Shown in pieces: positions 1 through 8,724 of a stretch of DNA of 64,000 nucleotides (its first letter is position 1; each line of letters starts with the position of its first letter). The position numbers were made by a program, and so were the translations under genes. The notes beneath the pieces are model-generated. The model had not been told where the DNA came from. It ran no database searches and saw only the letters and a list, made by a program, of their open reading frames with translations. Source of the stretch: Flavobacterium lacus (GTDB lineage Bacteria > Bacteroidota > Bacteroidia > Flavobacteriales > Flavobacteriaceae); the NCBI RefSeq assembly GCF_003268815.1, contig NZ_QLSV01000003.1:1-64000 (forward strand), in the 5' to 3' direction.

Positions 1-309
1 AGCAACATCACCCAAGAAGGTGCTTTTGAGTTAGACAAACTCGTGCAGGTGTTAAAAAACAACCCAAACATGGTCGTTTTAGCCAAAGCACACACCGATA
101 ATCGTGGAAGTGATCAATACAACATGAATTTATCAGACAGAAGAGCTAAATCAACCGTGCAATACCTCCTGTCTAAAGGAATTTCCAAAAACCAAATCTC
201 AGGAAAAGGAATGGGAGAAACCGAACCTAAAGTAGACTGTAAAGAAGCATGTACCGAAGAACAACATGCAGCTAACAGAAGAAGTGAATTCTTGATTGTG
301 AAGAAGTAA
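1..309 (+). CDS. OmpA-family C-terminal domain protein (5' end outside window)
   Basis: The reading frame is open from base 1, so only the C-terminal 102 residues are present. They form an OmpA-like peptidoglycan-binding domain: the HTDNRGSDQYNMNLSDRRA stretch is the family signature, with the Asp and Arg that contact diaminopimelate, and the end NRRSEFLIVKK is typical of the domain's last strand. The short insert with two Cys (DCKEACTEE) before the last strand is common in Bacteroidota versions. The protein presumably anchors an outer-membrane or periplasmic module to peptidoglycan. What lies N-terminal of the domain cannot be seen. A strong terminator follows directly. Confidence 0.9.
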   Translation, partial: SNITQEGAFELDKLVQVLKNNPNMVVLAKAHTDNRGSDQYNMNLSDRRAKSTVQYLLSKGISKNQISGKGMGETEPKVDCKEACTEEQHAANRRSEFLIVKK

Positions 310-324
310 GCTTCAATTTCAAGA

Positions 325-385
325 TATATAAACTAGAAAAGCCGTCTCAATAAAAAGATTTGAGACGGCTTTTCTAGTTTATATA
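325..385. terminator. Bidirectional intrinsic terminator, perfect 26-bp stem
   Basis: The arms at 325-350 and 360-385 are exactly complementary over 26 bp, with a 9-nt loop. The GC core (GCCGTCTC/GAGACGGC) is followed by T-rich sequence on either strand. It lies between the OmpA gene (+) and the PAS gene (-), which converge, so it can end both transcripts. Confidence 0.9.
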
Positions 386-450
386 GTTACATATTATAAC
401 GTTAATTCTAAAAATTGAAAGGTGCTAAGGATTCAAATTCTACAACTTTA

Positions 451-966
451 TTATGCAGCTTTTTCAAAAGCAATAAAATTTATTAATTCACCTGATTTAT
501 TAAAAATCGGAAATCCTTTAATATGACATCGGTACATTAAACCATCTTTTCTATAGTTTGTAACCGTTTTTTCAAATGGTTGTTTACTTTGGACTGCCAA
601 ACCAATTTCTTTTGAAGTTTGCAAGCAAGTAGCTTCTCCTTGGAACATCTTAGGAGACATTCCTAAAACTTCTTCGGGATGATAACCATTCATTCGAACC
701 ATGTTTTTAGTAGAAAATACAATTTTTAAGCTCGGACAAGTAACAACTACCACAGTATCAACATCAATATCATTATTAAAATTGAACTCGGTCTTCCAAC
801 TATTAAGGGTTGCTAATAATTCCAATTGATTTTGGTCTGATATAATTTTATTGAGTTGATTCAAAAAGTCACCATAAAAATCCCACGAAATTAAGGGCAT
901 TTTTTTTGTGTTTGAATTAGATTCATATATCGAAAAACTTTTGTCGTAATTCTTAAACTCTAACAT
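451..966 (-). CDS. Small stand-alone PAS-domain protein, LOV-like but lacking the flavin-binding Cys
   Basis: A 171-residue soluble protein with a single PAS fold in the C-terminal two thirds (about 70-171). GMSPKMFQGEATCLQTSKEI aligns with the GxNCRFLQG..T helix region of LOV photoreceptors, and the end (YRCHIKGFPIFNKSGELINFIAFEKA) matches the last PAS strands. The LOV Cys that forms the flavin adduct is replaced (SPKMFQ where LOV has NCRFLQ), so blue-light adduct chemistry is not expected. There is no output domain, so the protein may sense a ligand or act as a partner subunit. It is monocistronic, between a terminator and a divergent promoter region. The family is clear; the function is unknown. 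Confidence 0.75.
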   Translation of the reverse strand: MLEFKNYDKSFSIYESNSNTKKMPLISWDFYGDFLNQLNKIISDQNQLELLATLNSWKTEFNFNNDIDVDTVVVVTCPSLKIVFSTKNMVRMNGYHPEEVLGMSPKMFQGEATCLQTSKEIGLAVQSKQPFEKTVTNYRKDGLMYRCHIKGFPIFNKSGELINFIAFEKAA

Positions 967-984
967 AATAATTTAATTTTAGGT

Positions 985-1013
985 CAAAATTAAATTTTAA
1001 TTTCAAACCGCAA
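985..1013 (-). promoter_or_regulatory. Candidate promoter of the PAS gene
   Basis: On the minus strand TTG (1013-1011), an 18-bp spacer and TAATTTTG (992-985) match the Bacteroidota -33/-7 pattern TTG...TAnnTTTG. The predicted transcription start is about 12 bases upstream of the start codon at 966. Confidence 0.45.
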
Positions 1014-1063
1014 TTAAATTGTACAAGGTTTAACGATTGTTGAAGTTTATATTAAACATAAAA

Positions 1064-1079
1064 TATTCTAATTAGAATA
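1064..1079. promoter_or_regulatory. Perfect 16-bp palindrome upstream of the T9SS cargo gene (possible operator)
   Basis: TATTCTAATTAGAATA is an exact inverted repeat. It ends 12 bp before a TAnnTTTG box, where a repressor or activator would contact the promoter. It is AT-rich, so chance cannot be excluded. Confidence 0.35.
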
Positions 1080-1091
1080 CAAAATTATGTA

Positions 1092-1099
1092 TATATTTG
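1092..1099 (+). promoter_or_regulatory. Candidate -7 box of the T9SS cargo gene
   Basis: TATATTTG fits TAnnTTTG exactly. It lies inside the longest possible reading frame (ATG at 1087), which argues that translation begins at the next ATG, at 1108. No good -33 TTG is seen. Confidence 0.35.
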
Positions 1100-1107
1100 A
1101 GACAATT

Positions 1108-2001
1108 ATGGTGAAAAAAATCAGCTATATCGCACTATTCCTAAAATGTTTATTAGTACTAGGACAAAATTATACTCCAATGCTAGATACACAGAACGAA
1201 TGGCACATTACTAGTTGCTACGGAGGCTGTATTACCGATATCTATTACACCAACGGCGACACATTGGTGAACAACAAAATGCACAAAATTTTAGATGGTT
1301 ATCATTATATTTCGAGGACTTTTCTGTTACATGAAAATATCGAAGAAAAAAAGGTTTTCCTTACAAGGATAAGTCCAAATCGCATAGATCAATACCTTTT
1401 ATACAATTTTAATTTAGAAGAAGGTGATACTTTTGAAATGAAAAACCCAATTACGCCTTACCCCGCTGAAGGCGGTTTGTTTGTTTTAGATTCGATTCGA
1501 AATGTAGAAATTTGGTCAGGAGCAACACGAAAACATTTTTATTTTTCTCCTCACGAAACCAATCAAATCAGCACCCAAAATGCAATTTGGGTTGAGGGTG
1601 TCGGTTCTCTCTCAATAATAAATGCTCCAGGTGGTCATCCGGATATAAATGAAGTAGGATTATTGAGTTGTTTTTTTAAAAACGCAGAGCTTTTCTATTC
1701 AAATTTAACACCGGAAGTACCCGTTTGCGAATCAACTATTCTTTCGTTATCAGAAAATAAAGAACGAGAAATAATTGTTTATTATCCGGAAAATGATAAA
1801 TCAATCTGTTATTTAAAAAATACAGAATATGTAACTAAAATTGAGCTTTTTGACTTAAACGGAAGAAAATTAGCATCCTTTAAAAATAACAATCAAGACG
1901 AAATGCGGCTTGATTTACAAATACTTTCAAATGGAATCTATAACCTCAAACTCTTTTATGATAGTGGAGGACAGCAAGTAAAAATAATGAAAAGCCATTA
2001 G
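1108..2001 (+). CDS. Secreted hypothetical protein with C-terminal T9SS-type sorting domain
   Basis: The 297-residue product starts with a signal peptide (MVKKISYIALFLKCLLVLGQ). I chose the ATG at 1108 over 1087 because it gives a clean signal peptide and because a -7 promoter box overlaps the longer start. The body matches no family I recognise. It has Cys pairs near the N-terminus (TSCYGGC) and is predicted to be beta-rich. The last about 70 residues (TKIELFDLNGRKLASF ... LSNGIYNLKLFY ... VKIMK) have the shape of a T9SS type A sorting domain, so export through the outer membrane and attachment to the cell surface are likely. The gene stands alone; hemE converges from the other side. Confidence 0.7.
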   Translation: MVKKISYIALFLKCLLVLGQNYTPMLDTQNEWHITSCYGGCITDIYYTNGDTLVNNKMHKILDGYHYISRTFLLHENIEEKKVFLTRISPNRIDQYLLYNFNLEEGDTFEMKNPITPYPAEGGLFVLDSIRNVEIWSGATRKHFYFSPHETNQISTQNAIWVEGVGSLSIINAPGGHPDINEVGLLSCFFKNAELFYSNLTPEVPVCESTILSLSENKEREIIVYYPENDKSICYLKNTEYVTKIELFDLNGRKLASFKNNNQDEMRLDLQILSNGIYNLKLFYDSGGQQVKIMKSH

Positions 2002-2059
2002 TCTTCAAATACTTCCTGCATTACATTCCAGTCAATTTTTGAAAAAAATTAGATCATTC

Positions 2060-3085
2060 CTACTTCCCATACTCCTTCACAGCCTCCACAAATGCCTTCG
2101 CATGATCAACAGGAATATTCGGTAAAATTCCATGACCAAGGTTAACAATATAATTATCCTTCCCAAATTCATCAATCATTTGATGCACCATTTTTTTGAT
2201 GGTTGGAATCGGCGATAACAATCGAGAAGGGTCAAAATTCCCTTGCAACGTAATTTTCCCTCCAGACAAATAACGAGCATTTCTAGGTGAGCATGTCCAA
2301 TCTACACCCAAAGCCGACGCTTTTGATTTGGCCATATCATTTAAGGCAAACCAGCATCCTTTTCCGAAGACAATTACTTTGGTGTGCGGAGCCAATGCTT
2401 CTACAATTTGGTTGATATATTGCCACGAAAATTCTTGGTAATCCACCGGAGAAAGCATTCCGCCCCATGAATCAAAAATCTGAATCGCATTACAACCCAC
2501 TTTTACTTTTTCTTTTAAATATAAAATAGTTGTGTCAGTAATTTTTTGCAATAATGTATGAGCGGCAATCGGGTTTGAAAAACAAAATCCTTTAGCCGTA
2601 TCAAAACTTTTAGAGCCTTTTCCTTCTACAGCATAACAAAAAATGGTCCACGGTGAACCGGCAAAACCAATCAATGGCACCTCATCATTCAACATTTCTT
2701 TGGTTAATTTAATGGCATCAAAAACATACCCTAAGGTTTCATGAACATCTGGAACGATTGTTTTATTCACATCATCCATCGAACGAATTGGGTTTGGAAT
2801 AATTGGCCCTAAATTGTCTTTTAATTCCACATGAATTCCCATCGCTCTCGGAACAACCAAAATATCAGAAAATAAAATAGCCGCATCCGGTTTTACGATT
2901 CGAATGGGTTGAACAGTGATTTCTGCCGCCAATTCCGGAGTTTCGCAACGAGTGAAAAAATCATATTTGTCACGTAAAGCTCTGAATTCAGGCAAATATC
3001 TTCCGGCTTGACGCATCATCCAAACGGGTGGACGTTCTACAGTTTCATTGTTTAAAGCTCTAAGGAAAAGATCGTTTTTTATCAT
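2060..3085 (-). CDS. hemE: Uroporphyrinogen decarboxylase
   Basis: HemE removes four carboxyl groups from uroporphyrinogen III to give coproporphyrinogen III, in the cytoplasm. The 341-residue product has the conserved N-terminal block [18 protein letters not shown] (about residues 18-35) and the [12 protein letters not shown] block with the catalytic Asp. Length is normal for the family. I chose the ATG at 3085 ([11 protein letters not shown]) because family members begin there; the upstream ATG at 3106 adds seven unrelated residues. It is the last gene of the minus hem arm, 33 nt after hemD. The coproporphyrinogen oxidase that would act next is not in this window. Confidence 0.97.
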   Translation of the reverse strand: MIKNDLFLRALNNETVERPPVWMMRQAGRYLPEFRALRDKYDFFTRCETPELAAEITVQPIRIVKPDAAILFSDILVVPRAMGIHVELKDNLGPIIPNPIRSMDDVNKTIVPDVHETLGYVFDAIKLTKEMLNDEVPLIGFAGSPWTIFCYAVEGKGSKSFDTAKGFCFSNPIAAHTLLQKITDTTILYLKEKVKVGCNAIQIFDSWGGMLSPVDYQEFSWQYINQIVEALAPHTKVIVFGKGCWFALNDMAKSKASALGVDWTCSPRNARYLSGGKITLQGNFDPSRLLSPIPTIKKMVHQMIDEFGKDNYIVNLGHGILPNIPVDHAKAFVEAVKEYGK

Positions 3086-3118
3086 AATTGTATTTTTTAA
3101 ACTCAATAAATTTCAGAT

Positions 3119-3790
3119 TTATGATTTATTAAAATAGTTTATCGTTTGTATGATTACGTTTTCAACCGTTGGTTGGTTTGCAATCACAATTTTATTTGTT
3201 GTTTTTTCAATTTCATTTGCTGTTGTTGTACCGATGCAGAAACAAATTTCATTAGAAATAGCATTTTCTTTTAGATAACTCTGAACTGCGGATGGACTGA
3301 AAAATAGAATTCCATCAATTTGATTATCCATTTTGTGTGGCGTTAACGTCGTTTTATACACTTCGTCTTCTTCAAAAATGATGTTGTTTTTTTGAAAAGC
3401 AATTGGAATAGTATCCCTTCTTAAATTTCCGGAGAAAAAAGTAAATTTTTTATCCGCATGTTTCTTCAATAAATAATCAACTAAATCATCGGCATAATCA
3501 AATGAATTTTCAACTTTAAAGTCATTTTTTTCCAAAAGTTGCTTTGTTTTCATTCCCACACAAAAACAAATTTTATCTTTTAAAATGAGGTGATTTTCAT
3601 TATTCAAAATACTTAAAACCGCATTTTGACTGGTGAAAATTAAATAGTCAAATGTTGAATTTAGTTGAAAATTTTGAAATTCAATTTGAATAAAATCAGC
3701 TTCAATCAAACGAAAATCAGCATTGAGTAAAAACTGTTTTTGGTTGGGTTGAAGTTTTTTGGTGGATAATATTCTGATTGCTTTTTCCAA
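3119..3790 (-). CDS. hemD: Uroporphyrinogen-III synthase
   Basis: HemD closes and inverts ring D of hydroxymethylbilane to give uroporphyrinogen III. The family is very divergent. Support comes from the 223-residue length, the two-lobed HemD-like pattern (ILSTKKL at the start, FDYLIFTSQNAV near 48-59, and IDGILFFSPSAVQSYL near 158-173), and position between hem genes. Translation appears to start with TTG at 3790, only 2 nt after the trkA stop, so the two are probably translationally coupled. No in-frame ATG gives a better N-terminus. Confidence 0.88.
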   Translation of the reverse strand: MEKAIRILSTKKLQPNQKQFLLNADFRLIEADFIQIEFQNFQLNSTFDYLIFTSQNAVLSILNNENHLILKDKICFCVGMKTKQLLEKNDFKVENSFDYADDLVDYLLKKHADKKFTFFSGNLRRDTIPIAFQKNNIIFEEDEVYKTTLTPHKMDNQIDGILFFSPSAVQSYLKENAISNEICFCIGTTTANEIEKTTNKIVIANQPTVENVIIQTINYFNKS

Positions 3791-3792
3791 TA

Positions 3793-4482
3793 TTAATCTT
3801 GTCCTTCACAATAGATTGAAATGTTTTTATTTTCGCCAAAAACCACCAAAATATCATCTTCATAAATCACGGTTTCCGGTGTAGGCAAACCAATAGTTTC
3901 TTTCACAATTGATTTTTTTCCAATTAAATTCGTTTTTTCTTTTTTTCGGATAATCGTTACCAAATTCAAATGGTATTTGTCGATTGTATTTAATTCATAC
4001 AACGTTTTTCCGTGAAATTCGGGTTTCGATTTTACTTCGGAAATCGTGTAATTATTATCTAATTGATAGTTTTCTAACGTCGTTTTAAAGTTGATTTGCT
4101 TCGTTAAACGATCGGCGCTTTCTTGTTCGGGATGAATGATACTGTAAATTCCCATCGCTTCCAAAACCGTATCGTGAATGGGCGACAAGGCTCTACTGAT
4201 GATTTTTACATTAGACAATTTTTTGATAATGGCAGTGGTAATAATGGCAGCGCCTTCATTCTCTCCAATTCCAACCACCACTTTATCGGCATCTTTTAAA
4301 GGCAACGCTTCGTAGGCTAATTCGTTGGTAGAATCCATGCAAATGGCGTGCGAAATTTTATCTTTAATCAAGTTGACTTTGTCCATTTGTTTGTCAACGC
4401 CAATTACTTCGTTACCTGTTTCTGTTAGGCTTAACGCCAATGACATTCCGAAATTTCCTAATCCAAAAATGATGATTTTCAT
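3793..4482 (-). CDS. trkA: Potassium uptake regulatory subunit (TrkA/KtrA, RCK domains)
   Basis: A 229-residue cytoplasmic protein with an N-terminal RCK Rossmann fold (GLGNFGMSLA at 7-16 binds nucleotide; acidic residue at VDKQ ends strand 2) and a C-terminal RCK_C domain (ETVIYEDDILVVFG). It gates the adjacent TrkH/KtrB pore in response to nucleotides. The single-RCK length is closer to KtrA than to the doubled E. coli TrkA. It sits 11 nt after trkH and 2 nt before hemD, inside the heme operon, which is an unusual place for a potassium system. Confidence 0.92.
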   Translation of the reverse strand: MKIIIFGLGNFGMSLALSLTETGNEVIGVDKQMDKVNLIKDKISHAICMDSTNELAYEALPLKDADKVVVGIGENEGAAIITTAIIKKLSNVKIISRALSPIHDTVLEAMGIYSIIHPEQESADRLTKQINFKTTLENYQLDNNYTISEVKSKPEFHGKTLYELNTIDKYHLNLVTIIRKKEKTNLIGKKSIVKETIGLPTPETVIYEDDILVVFGENKNISIYCEGQD

Positions 4483-4493
4483 TTTCTTTGATT

Positions 4494-6236
4494 TTAGTTA
4501 ATTAAAATATTCTCTTTGGGATATTCATAAAACTGATGGTTGATTTGACGCAGCAAACCAATCATTAAGTTGAGCATCCCGATTCTCCCGATGAACATGG
4601 TTGCAATGAGCACATACTTACTAGGTTCGGTTAAGGTTGGTGTAAAATTCAACGATAATCCAACTGTACTGTAGGCTGAAAAACATTCAAAAACAACCGA
4701 AAGTAAATCGGTTCCTTTGGGTTCAAAAATCAATAATGCCAAAATGGCAAATCCAATTACGATTAAGGAAATACATAAAATAGCAAAGGCTCTTGAAGTA
4801 GATTCACTCGAAATTCTTCTTCCAAAGAGTTGTATTCTTGATTTTCCTCTGGCAATGGCAAAAATGTTCAACGTTGCTAATGCAAAGGTACTGGTTTTTA
4901 TTCCACCACCGGTTGATGCCGGCGAAGCTCCAATCCACATTAAAAAAATAATAAATAACAAGGTTGGTACGGTAAACTCTGTAAAATCGATAGTGTTAAA
5001 ACCCGCAGTTCTTGGCGTAACAGCATTAAATGCCGTCGAAGTAATTTTTCCAAATAAGCTTTGATGATAATTCATCGTGTTATGGTATTCAGACATCCAA
5101 AGAAAAACAAATCCGCCAACCAATAACGCTCCGGTTGTGTAGAGAACAATCTTCGAGTTTAATGTCATTATACTAACTTGTTTATGGATTCGTTTTCTAT
5201 CAAAAAACTCTACAACATAGATTTTAATGTATTGATAAAAATTGAAAATAATGTTATACCCTAATCCCCCAAAAACAACCATTACAATTACAATCCATTG
5301 CAAATAATAATTAAACTGAAGGTAACTTTCGCTTAAACCTGCCGATAACGTAGAAAATCCTGCATTACAAAAAGCAGAAATGGCATGAAAAATGGAAAAG
5401 AAAATTTTGTCTTCAATAGCTGGATTATCAAGAATAGATGAATAAATAAATAAGGCTCCTATTAACTCAACACTGAGTGTAAAAACAACCACGTTTAAAG
5501 CCATTTTTAAAACATCTTTTAAGGTGTCTTGGGCGATAAAATCTCGCACATTCAACCCTTCTTTAAAAGAAGAACTTCCTCGAAAGAAAAAAGCAAAAAA
5601 CGACGTAAACGTTAAAATTCCCAGTCCACCAATTTGAATTAAACTAATGATGATAGTTTGCCCAACAGTAGTAAAATCGGTTGCCGTATCCAAAACAATT
5701 AATCCGGTTACACAAACAGCACTAGTAGATGTGAACAATGCATCGGTAAACGAAATTCCGTTGGTTGTGGCGTTAGGAAGCATTAACAAAAATGATCCGA
5801 TGATGATAATGGCAAAAAAACTTCCCACAAAAACAATGGCTGGATTATAATACACTTCATAAACATATCGCACCAAAATCATTAAACGTATAATGAAATA
5901 AAAGATTAAACCGGCTTCTAGAATGGGCCGGATTTTGCGTAAAACTTCTAAATAATGAAGATTAAAATTTAAAATCGAAACAATCAGAGCGACTAAAAGT
6001 AAAACCCCAATAATAAAGGAATTGACTAACGCAACTTTTTTGCGACCAGAAGTTTTATAATAAAAATACTTGAAAATATTGAATGCAAATAAGGCAATAG
6101 TAATCAAAACTAAACCAATAAACTTTGGCGTTTGATATTCAATATGAATACTGTATCCAAAATCAAAAACGATGTACGTCAATACAATCAGATCGAAAAA
6201 GCGGTAGATTATCTTGAGTATTGAATCTCTCTGCAT
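4494..6236 (-). CDS. trkH: Potassium transporter pore subunit (TrkH/KtrB family)
   Basis: A 580-residue inner-membrane protein with four pore-loop repeats whose filter segments are visible: STSAVCVTGL, HAISAFCNAGF, GASPASTGGGIK and ECFSAYSTVGLS, each with the filter Gly. An N-terminal extension of about 130 residues with extra membrane helices precedes the first repeat, so it is longer than typical KtrB (about 450). It imports K+ with TrkA as the regulator. It lies 10 nt after hemC in the same transcription unit. Confidence 0.94.
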   Translation of the reverse strand: MQRDSILKIIYRFFDLIVLTYIVFDFGYSIHIEYQTPKFIGLVLITIALFAFNIFKYFYYKTSGRKKVALVNSFIIGVLLLVALIVSILNFNLHYLEVLRKIRPILEAGLIFYFIIRLMILVRYVYEVYYNPAIVFVGSFFAIIIIGSFLLMLPNATTNGISFTDALFTSTSAVCVTGLIVLDTATDFTTVGQTIIISLIQIGGLGILTFTSFFAFFFRGSSSFKEGLNVRDFIAQDTLKDVLKMALNVVVFTLSVELIGALFIYSSILDNPAIEDKIFFSIFHAISAFCNAGFSTLSAGLSESYLQFNYYLQWIVIVMVVFGGLGYNIIFNFYQYIKIYVVEFFDRKRIHKQVSIMTLNSKIVLYTTGALLVGGFVFLWMSEYHNTMNYHQSLFGKITSTAFNAVTPRTAGFNTIDFTEFTVPTLLFIIFLMWIGASPASTGGGIKTSTFALATLNIFAIARGKSRIQLFGRRISSESTSRAFAILCISLIVIGFAILALLIFEPKGTDLLSVVFECFSAYSTVGLSLNFTPTLTEPSKYVLIATMFIGRIGMLNLMIGLLRQINHQFYEYPKENILIN

Positions 6237-6246
6237 AGTTGAGCAA

Positions 6247-7209
6247 TTAGTGTTTCTTTTCTAATGCTTTTTTTACGGAAAGCATTAATTCTGAACCACC
6301 GTTTTCTAAAATTTCCGTGGCACAAAGTTCGCCAAAATTTTGATATAAAGTTGTATTTATTGTTTTTTCTATTTCCAGTTTCACTTTTCCGTCTAATGAA
6401 AAGAGAACACCTTTTAAAGTGATTAAATCATCATTGATTTCTGCTAAAGCTCCAATTGGTGCTGTACAACCGCCTTCTAAAGTTTTGAGAAACTGTCGCT
6501 CTACAAATGTGCAGATTTCCGATGGTTTGTGGTTTAAATTAGCTAAAGCTTCTTGCGAAAAAGTATCATTTTCCATCGCAACCACCACCATTGCTCCTTG
6601 AGCAGGAGCAGGAATCATCCAATCGAGGTTGATAAATGTTTCGGGTTTTAAATTGATTCGTTCTAAACCGGCAGCGGCAAAAATAGCTCCGTTCCAATTT
6701 CCGTCATGTAATTTTTGCATTCTGGTGTTTACATTTCCGCGTAAATCTTCTACGTGATGTGATGGATATTTATTTAACCATTGGGCTTTTCGTCGCAAAC
6801 TTCCGGAAGCAATTGTGCCTGAATTTTCTAAAAAAGACAAGTCTCCTTTGTGAACTAAAATGTCTAACGTTGAAGCTCGTTCTAAAACCGCAGCTTGCAC
6901 AATTCCTTTTGGCAAAGCCGTTGGAACATCTTTCATCGAATGAACGGCGATATCTACTTCGCCTTTCAACATTGCAATATCAAGTGTTTTCGTGAAAATT
7001 CCGGTGATTCCGAGTTCGTAAAGGGGTTTGTCTAGAATAATGTCGCCGGTCGATTTTACAGAAATAATTTCGGTTTGATAACCCAACTCATTTAATTTTT
7101 TTTCTACCGTATGGGCTTGCCAAAGTGCGAGTTCGCTGTCACGAGTACCAATGCGGATAAGCCTCTTGTCCTCCGAAGATGGCAAAAATGACTCTGAATT
7201 ATCGTTCAT
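6247..7209 (-). CDS. hemC: Hydroxymethylbilane synthase (porphobilinogen deaminase)
   Basis: HemC condenses four porphobilinogen molecules into hydroxymethylbilane. The 320-residue protein shows IRIGTRDSELALWQA at the start, the catalytic Asp in HSMKDVP (D94), ASGSLRRKAQ with cofactor-binding Arg residues, and the Cys in EGGCTAPIG (C248) that carries the dipyrromethane cofactor. The start codon overlaps the end of hemA by 11 nt, suggesting translational coupling. Confidence 0.97.
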   Translation of the reverse strand: MNDNSESFLPSSEDKRLIRIGTRDSELALWQAHTVEKKLNELGYQTEIISVKSTGDIILDKPLYELGITGIFTKTLDIAMLKGEVDIAVHSMKDVPTALPKGIVQAAVLERASTLDILVHKGDLSFLENSGTIASGSLRRKAQWLNKYPSHHVEDLRGNVNTRMQKLHDGNWNGAIFAAAGLERINLKPETFINLDWMIPAPAQGAMVVVAMENDTFSQEALANLNHKPSEICTFVERQFLKTLEGGCTAPIGALAEINDDLITLKGVLFSLDGKVKLEIEKTINTTLYQNFGELCATEILENGGSELMLSVKKALEKKH

Positions 7210-8494
7210 TATAGGTTACTTTTTGAAGTGCTTCTCCCTCGGAAACAATGGGACTTATTTGAAAAATTTTCTCAATCCATTCGATGCTTTCATCCACCAT
7301 CGTATTATCATCTTTTAAATGATTAGCAAAATGGGTTGTGATTTTTTGAATGATTCGATTACTAATAATTTCAGCTTGATCATGATCAAAATTGGCGATT
7401 TTTTTTCGTTGAAAATCCAACTCGCCGTCTTTAATCGAATTCAATTTTTCTTTCAAAGCATGAATCGTTGGTGCAAATTTTCTGGCTTTCATCCACGAAA
7501 TAAATTCCAATTTCACCTCATCAATAATGGCTTCAGCAGCCGGAATATGTAATTTTCTTTTTTCTAATGTATCGTCTGTCAATTGCGACAAATAATCCAT
7601 ATGAACCAACGAAACGTTATCCAATGTTTTCACATTTTCGTTTACGTTTTTCGGAATGGATAAATCTAAAATTAAAAGTGGTTTTTTAAGGTTCAGAATG
7701 TCTTTGTCAATGGTAGGATTTTGTGCTCCGGTAGCCACAATTAGCACATCTGCTTTCTGGATTTCTAGTTGTAATTCCGTATAATCTTTTACAATTAAAT
7801 TGAATTTTCCGGCAATTTTTTCTGCTTTATCTTTGGTTCTGTTGATGAGAACAATATGGTCGTTTTTGGTATGTTTTACTAAATTCTCGCAGGTATTTCG
7901 ACCGATTTTTCCTGTTCCGAAAAGCAAAATATTTTTTTGAGAAATTCCTTCAACGTTGTTGATAATATATTGAACCGAAGCAAATGCAACCGATGTCGCT
8001 CCTGAACTAATCTCCGTTTCATTTTTGATGCGTTTGCTGGCTTGAATCACCGCATTTATCAATCGTTCTAAAAATGAATTGGCTAATCCGAACGATTTGC
8101 TTTCTACAAAACTGTTTTTAATTTGAGAGATAATTTCAAAATCACCTAAAATCTGACTGTCTAAACCGGTTCCCACACGAAACATGTGTGAAATAGCTTC
8201 TTGATTTTTATAAACAAAAGCTACCTTTTGAAATTCTTCAACCGTTCCAATGCTGTTTTCACACATCAATTTAATTAGTTGAAACGGATGCTGTGCAAAA
8301 CCATATATTTCTGTTCTGTTACACGTTGATGTAACAATCAAGCTGTCTATTCCTTCTAATTTCGCTTGTTGCAAAATACTCGTTTTTGCTTCGGCGTCTA
8401 AACTGAACTTTCCTCGTGTCTCAGCATCTGCTTTTTTGTAACTTAACCCAACCGCATAAAAGGTTTGATGTTTCGACAAGTTTAAATTTTCCAT
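7199..8494 (-). CDS. hemA: Glutamyl-tRNA reductase
   Basis: HemA reduces glutamyl-tRNA to glutamate-1-semialdehyde with NADPH, the first committed step of the C5 heme pathway and its usual control point. The 431-residue protein has the nucleophilic Cys in VTSTCNRTEIYG (C58), the NADPH site LLFGTGKIGRN, and a C-terminal helical dimerisation domain. I chose ATG 8494 (MENLNLSKHQTFYAVGLSYKK); the longer frame to 8611 adds 39 residues not seen in the family and runs through the promoter. It is the first gene of the minus arm, divergent from araC. Confidence 0.96.
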   Translation of the reverse strand: MENLNLSKHQTFYAVGLSYKKADAETRGKFSLDAEAKTSILQQAKLEGIDSLIVTSTCNRTEIYGFAQHPFQLIKLMCENSIGTVEEFQKVAFVYKNQEAISHMFRVGTGLDSQILGDFEIISQIKNSFVESKSFGLANSFLERLINAVIQASKRIKNETEISSGATSVAFASVQYIINNVEGISQKNILLFGTGKIGRNTCENLVKHTKNDHIVLINRTKDKAEKIAGKFNLIVKDYTELQLEIQKADVLIVATGAQNPTIDKDILNLKKPLLILDLSIPKNVNENVKTLDNVSLVHMDYLSQLTDDTLEKRKLHIPAAEAIIDEVKLEFISWMKARKFAPTIHALKEKLNSIKDGELDFQRKKIANFDHDQAEIISNRIIQKITTHFANHLKDDNTMVDESIEWIEKIFQISPIVSEGEALQKVTYNER

Positions 8495-8521
8495 AAATAC
8501 ACTTTTCCTGTAAAAGTTGAA

Positions 8522-8529
8522 CAAAATTA
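8522..8529 (-). promoter_or_regulatory. Candidate -7 box of the hemA operon
   Basis: On the minus strand TAATTTTG fits TAnnTTTG, about 28 bp upstream of the hemA start. No well-spaced -33 TTG is present, which would suit a promoter that needs an activator. The direct repeats at 8550-8583 lie just upstream. Confidence 0.45.
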
Positions 8530-8549
8530 TTACTATCTCTTCTATAAAA

Positions 8550-8583
8550 GTATCGCTCAAAGTACTTTTTGTATCGCTTGAAG
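8550..8583. promoter_or_regulatory. Two 13-bp direct repeats, 21 bp apart, in the hemA/araC divergent region (candidate AraC-type operator)
   Basis: GTATCGCTCAAAG (8550-8562) and GTATCGCTTGAAG (8571-8583) match at 11 of 13 positions and start 21 bp apart, two helical turns. AraC-family proteins carry two helix-turn-helix motifs and typically bind such phased direct repeats next to the -35 region. The position, 20-54 bp upstream of the hemA -7 box, fits activation of hemA. The regulator gene itself is divergent, starting at 8725. Confidence 0.6.
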
Positions 8584-8623
8584 ATATACGAATCCAAAAT
8601 ATGGTTTTCATCGTAATTTCTTT

Positions 8624-8631
8624 TATATTTG
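8624..8631 (+). promoter_or_regulatory. Candidate -7 box of the araC-hemH operon
   Basis: TATATTTG fits TAnnTTTG exactly. It predicts a leader of about 90 nt before the araC start at 8725. Confidence 0.4.
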
Positions 8632-8724
8632 TAGTGTTCTCAATGCTTTTGAATGCTTTTGTTTAGAATAATTCTAAATAAAGAAAATGAAAGCTCTCCG
8701 AACTATATACGAAAAAATGTCGCT

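Noticed and set aside
4717..5064. Long open frame on the plus strand inside trkH
   Set aside because: It is antisense to trkH, which has clear family motifs; the antisense frame has no start context or recognised domain.
7199..8611. Longer hemA frame starting at 8611
   Set aside because: The extra 39 residues have no family match and cover the putative regulator repeats and promoter.
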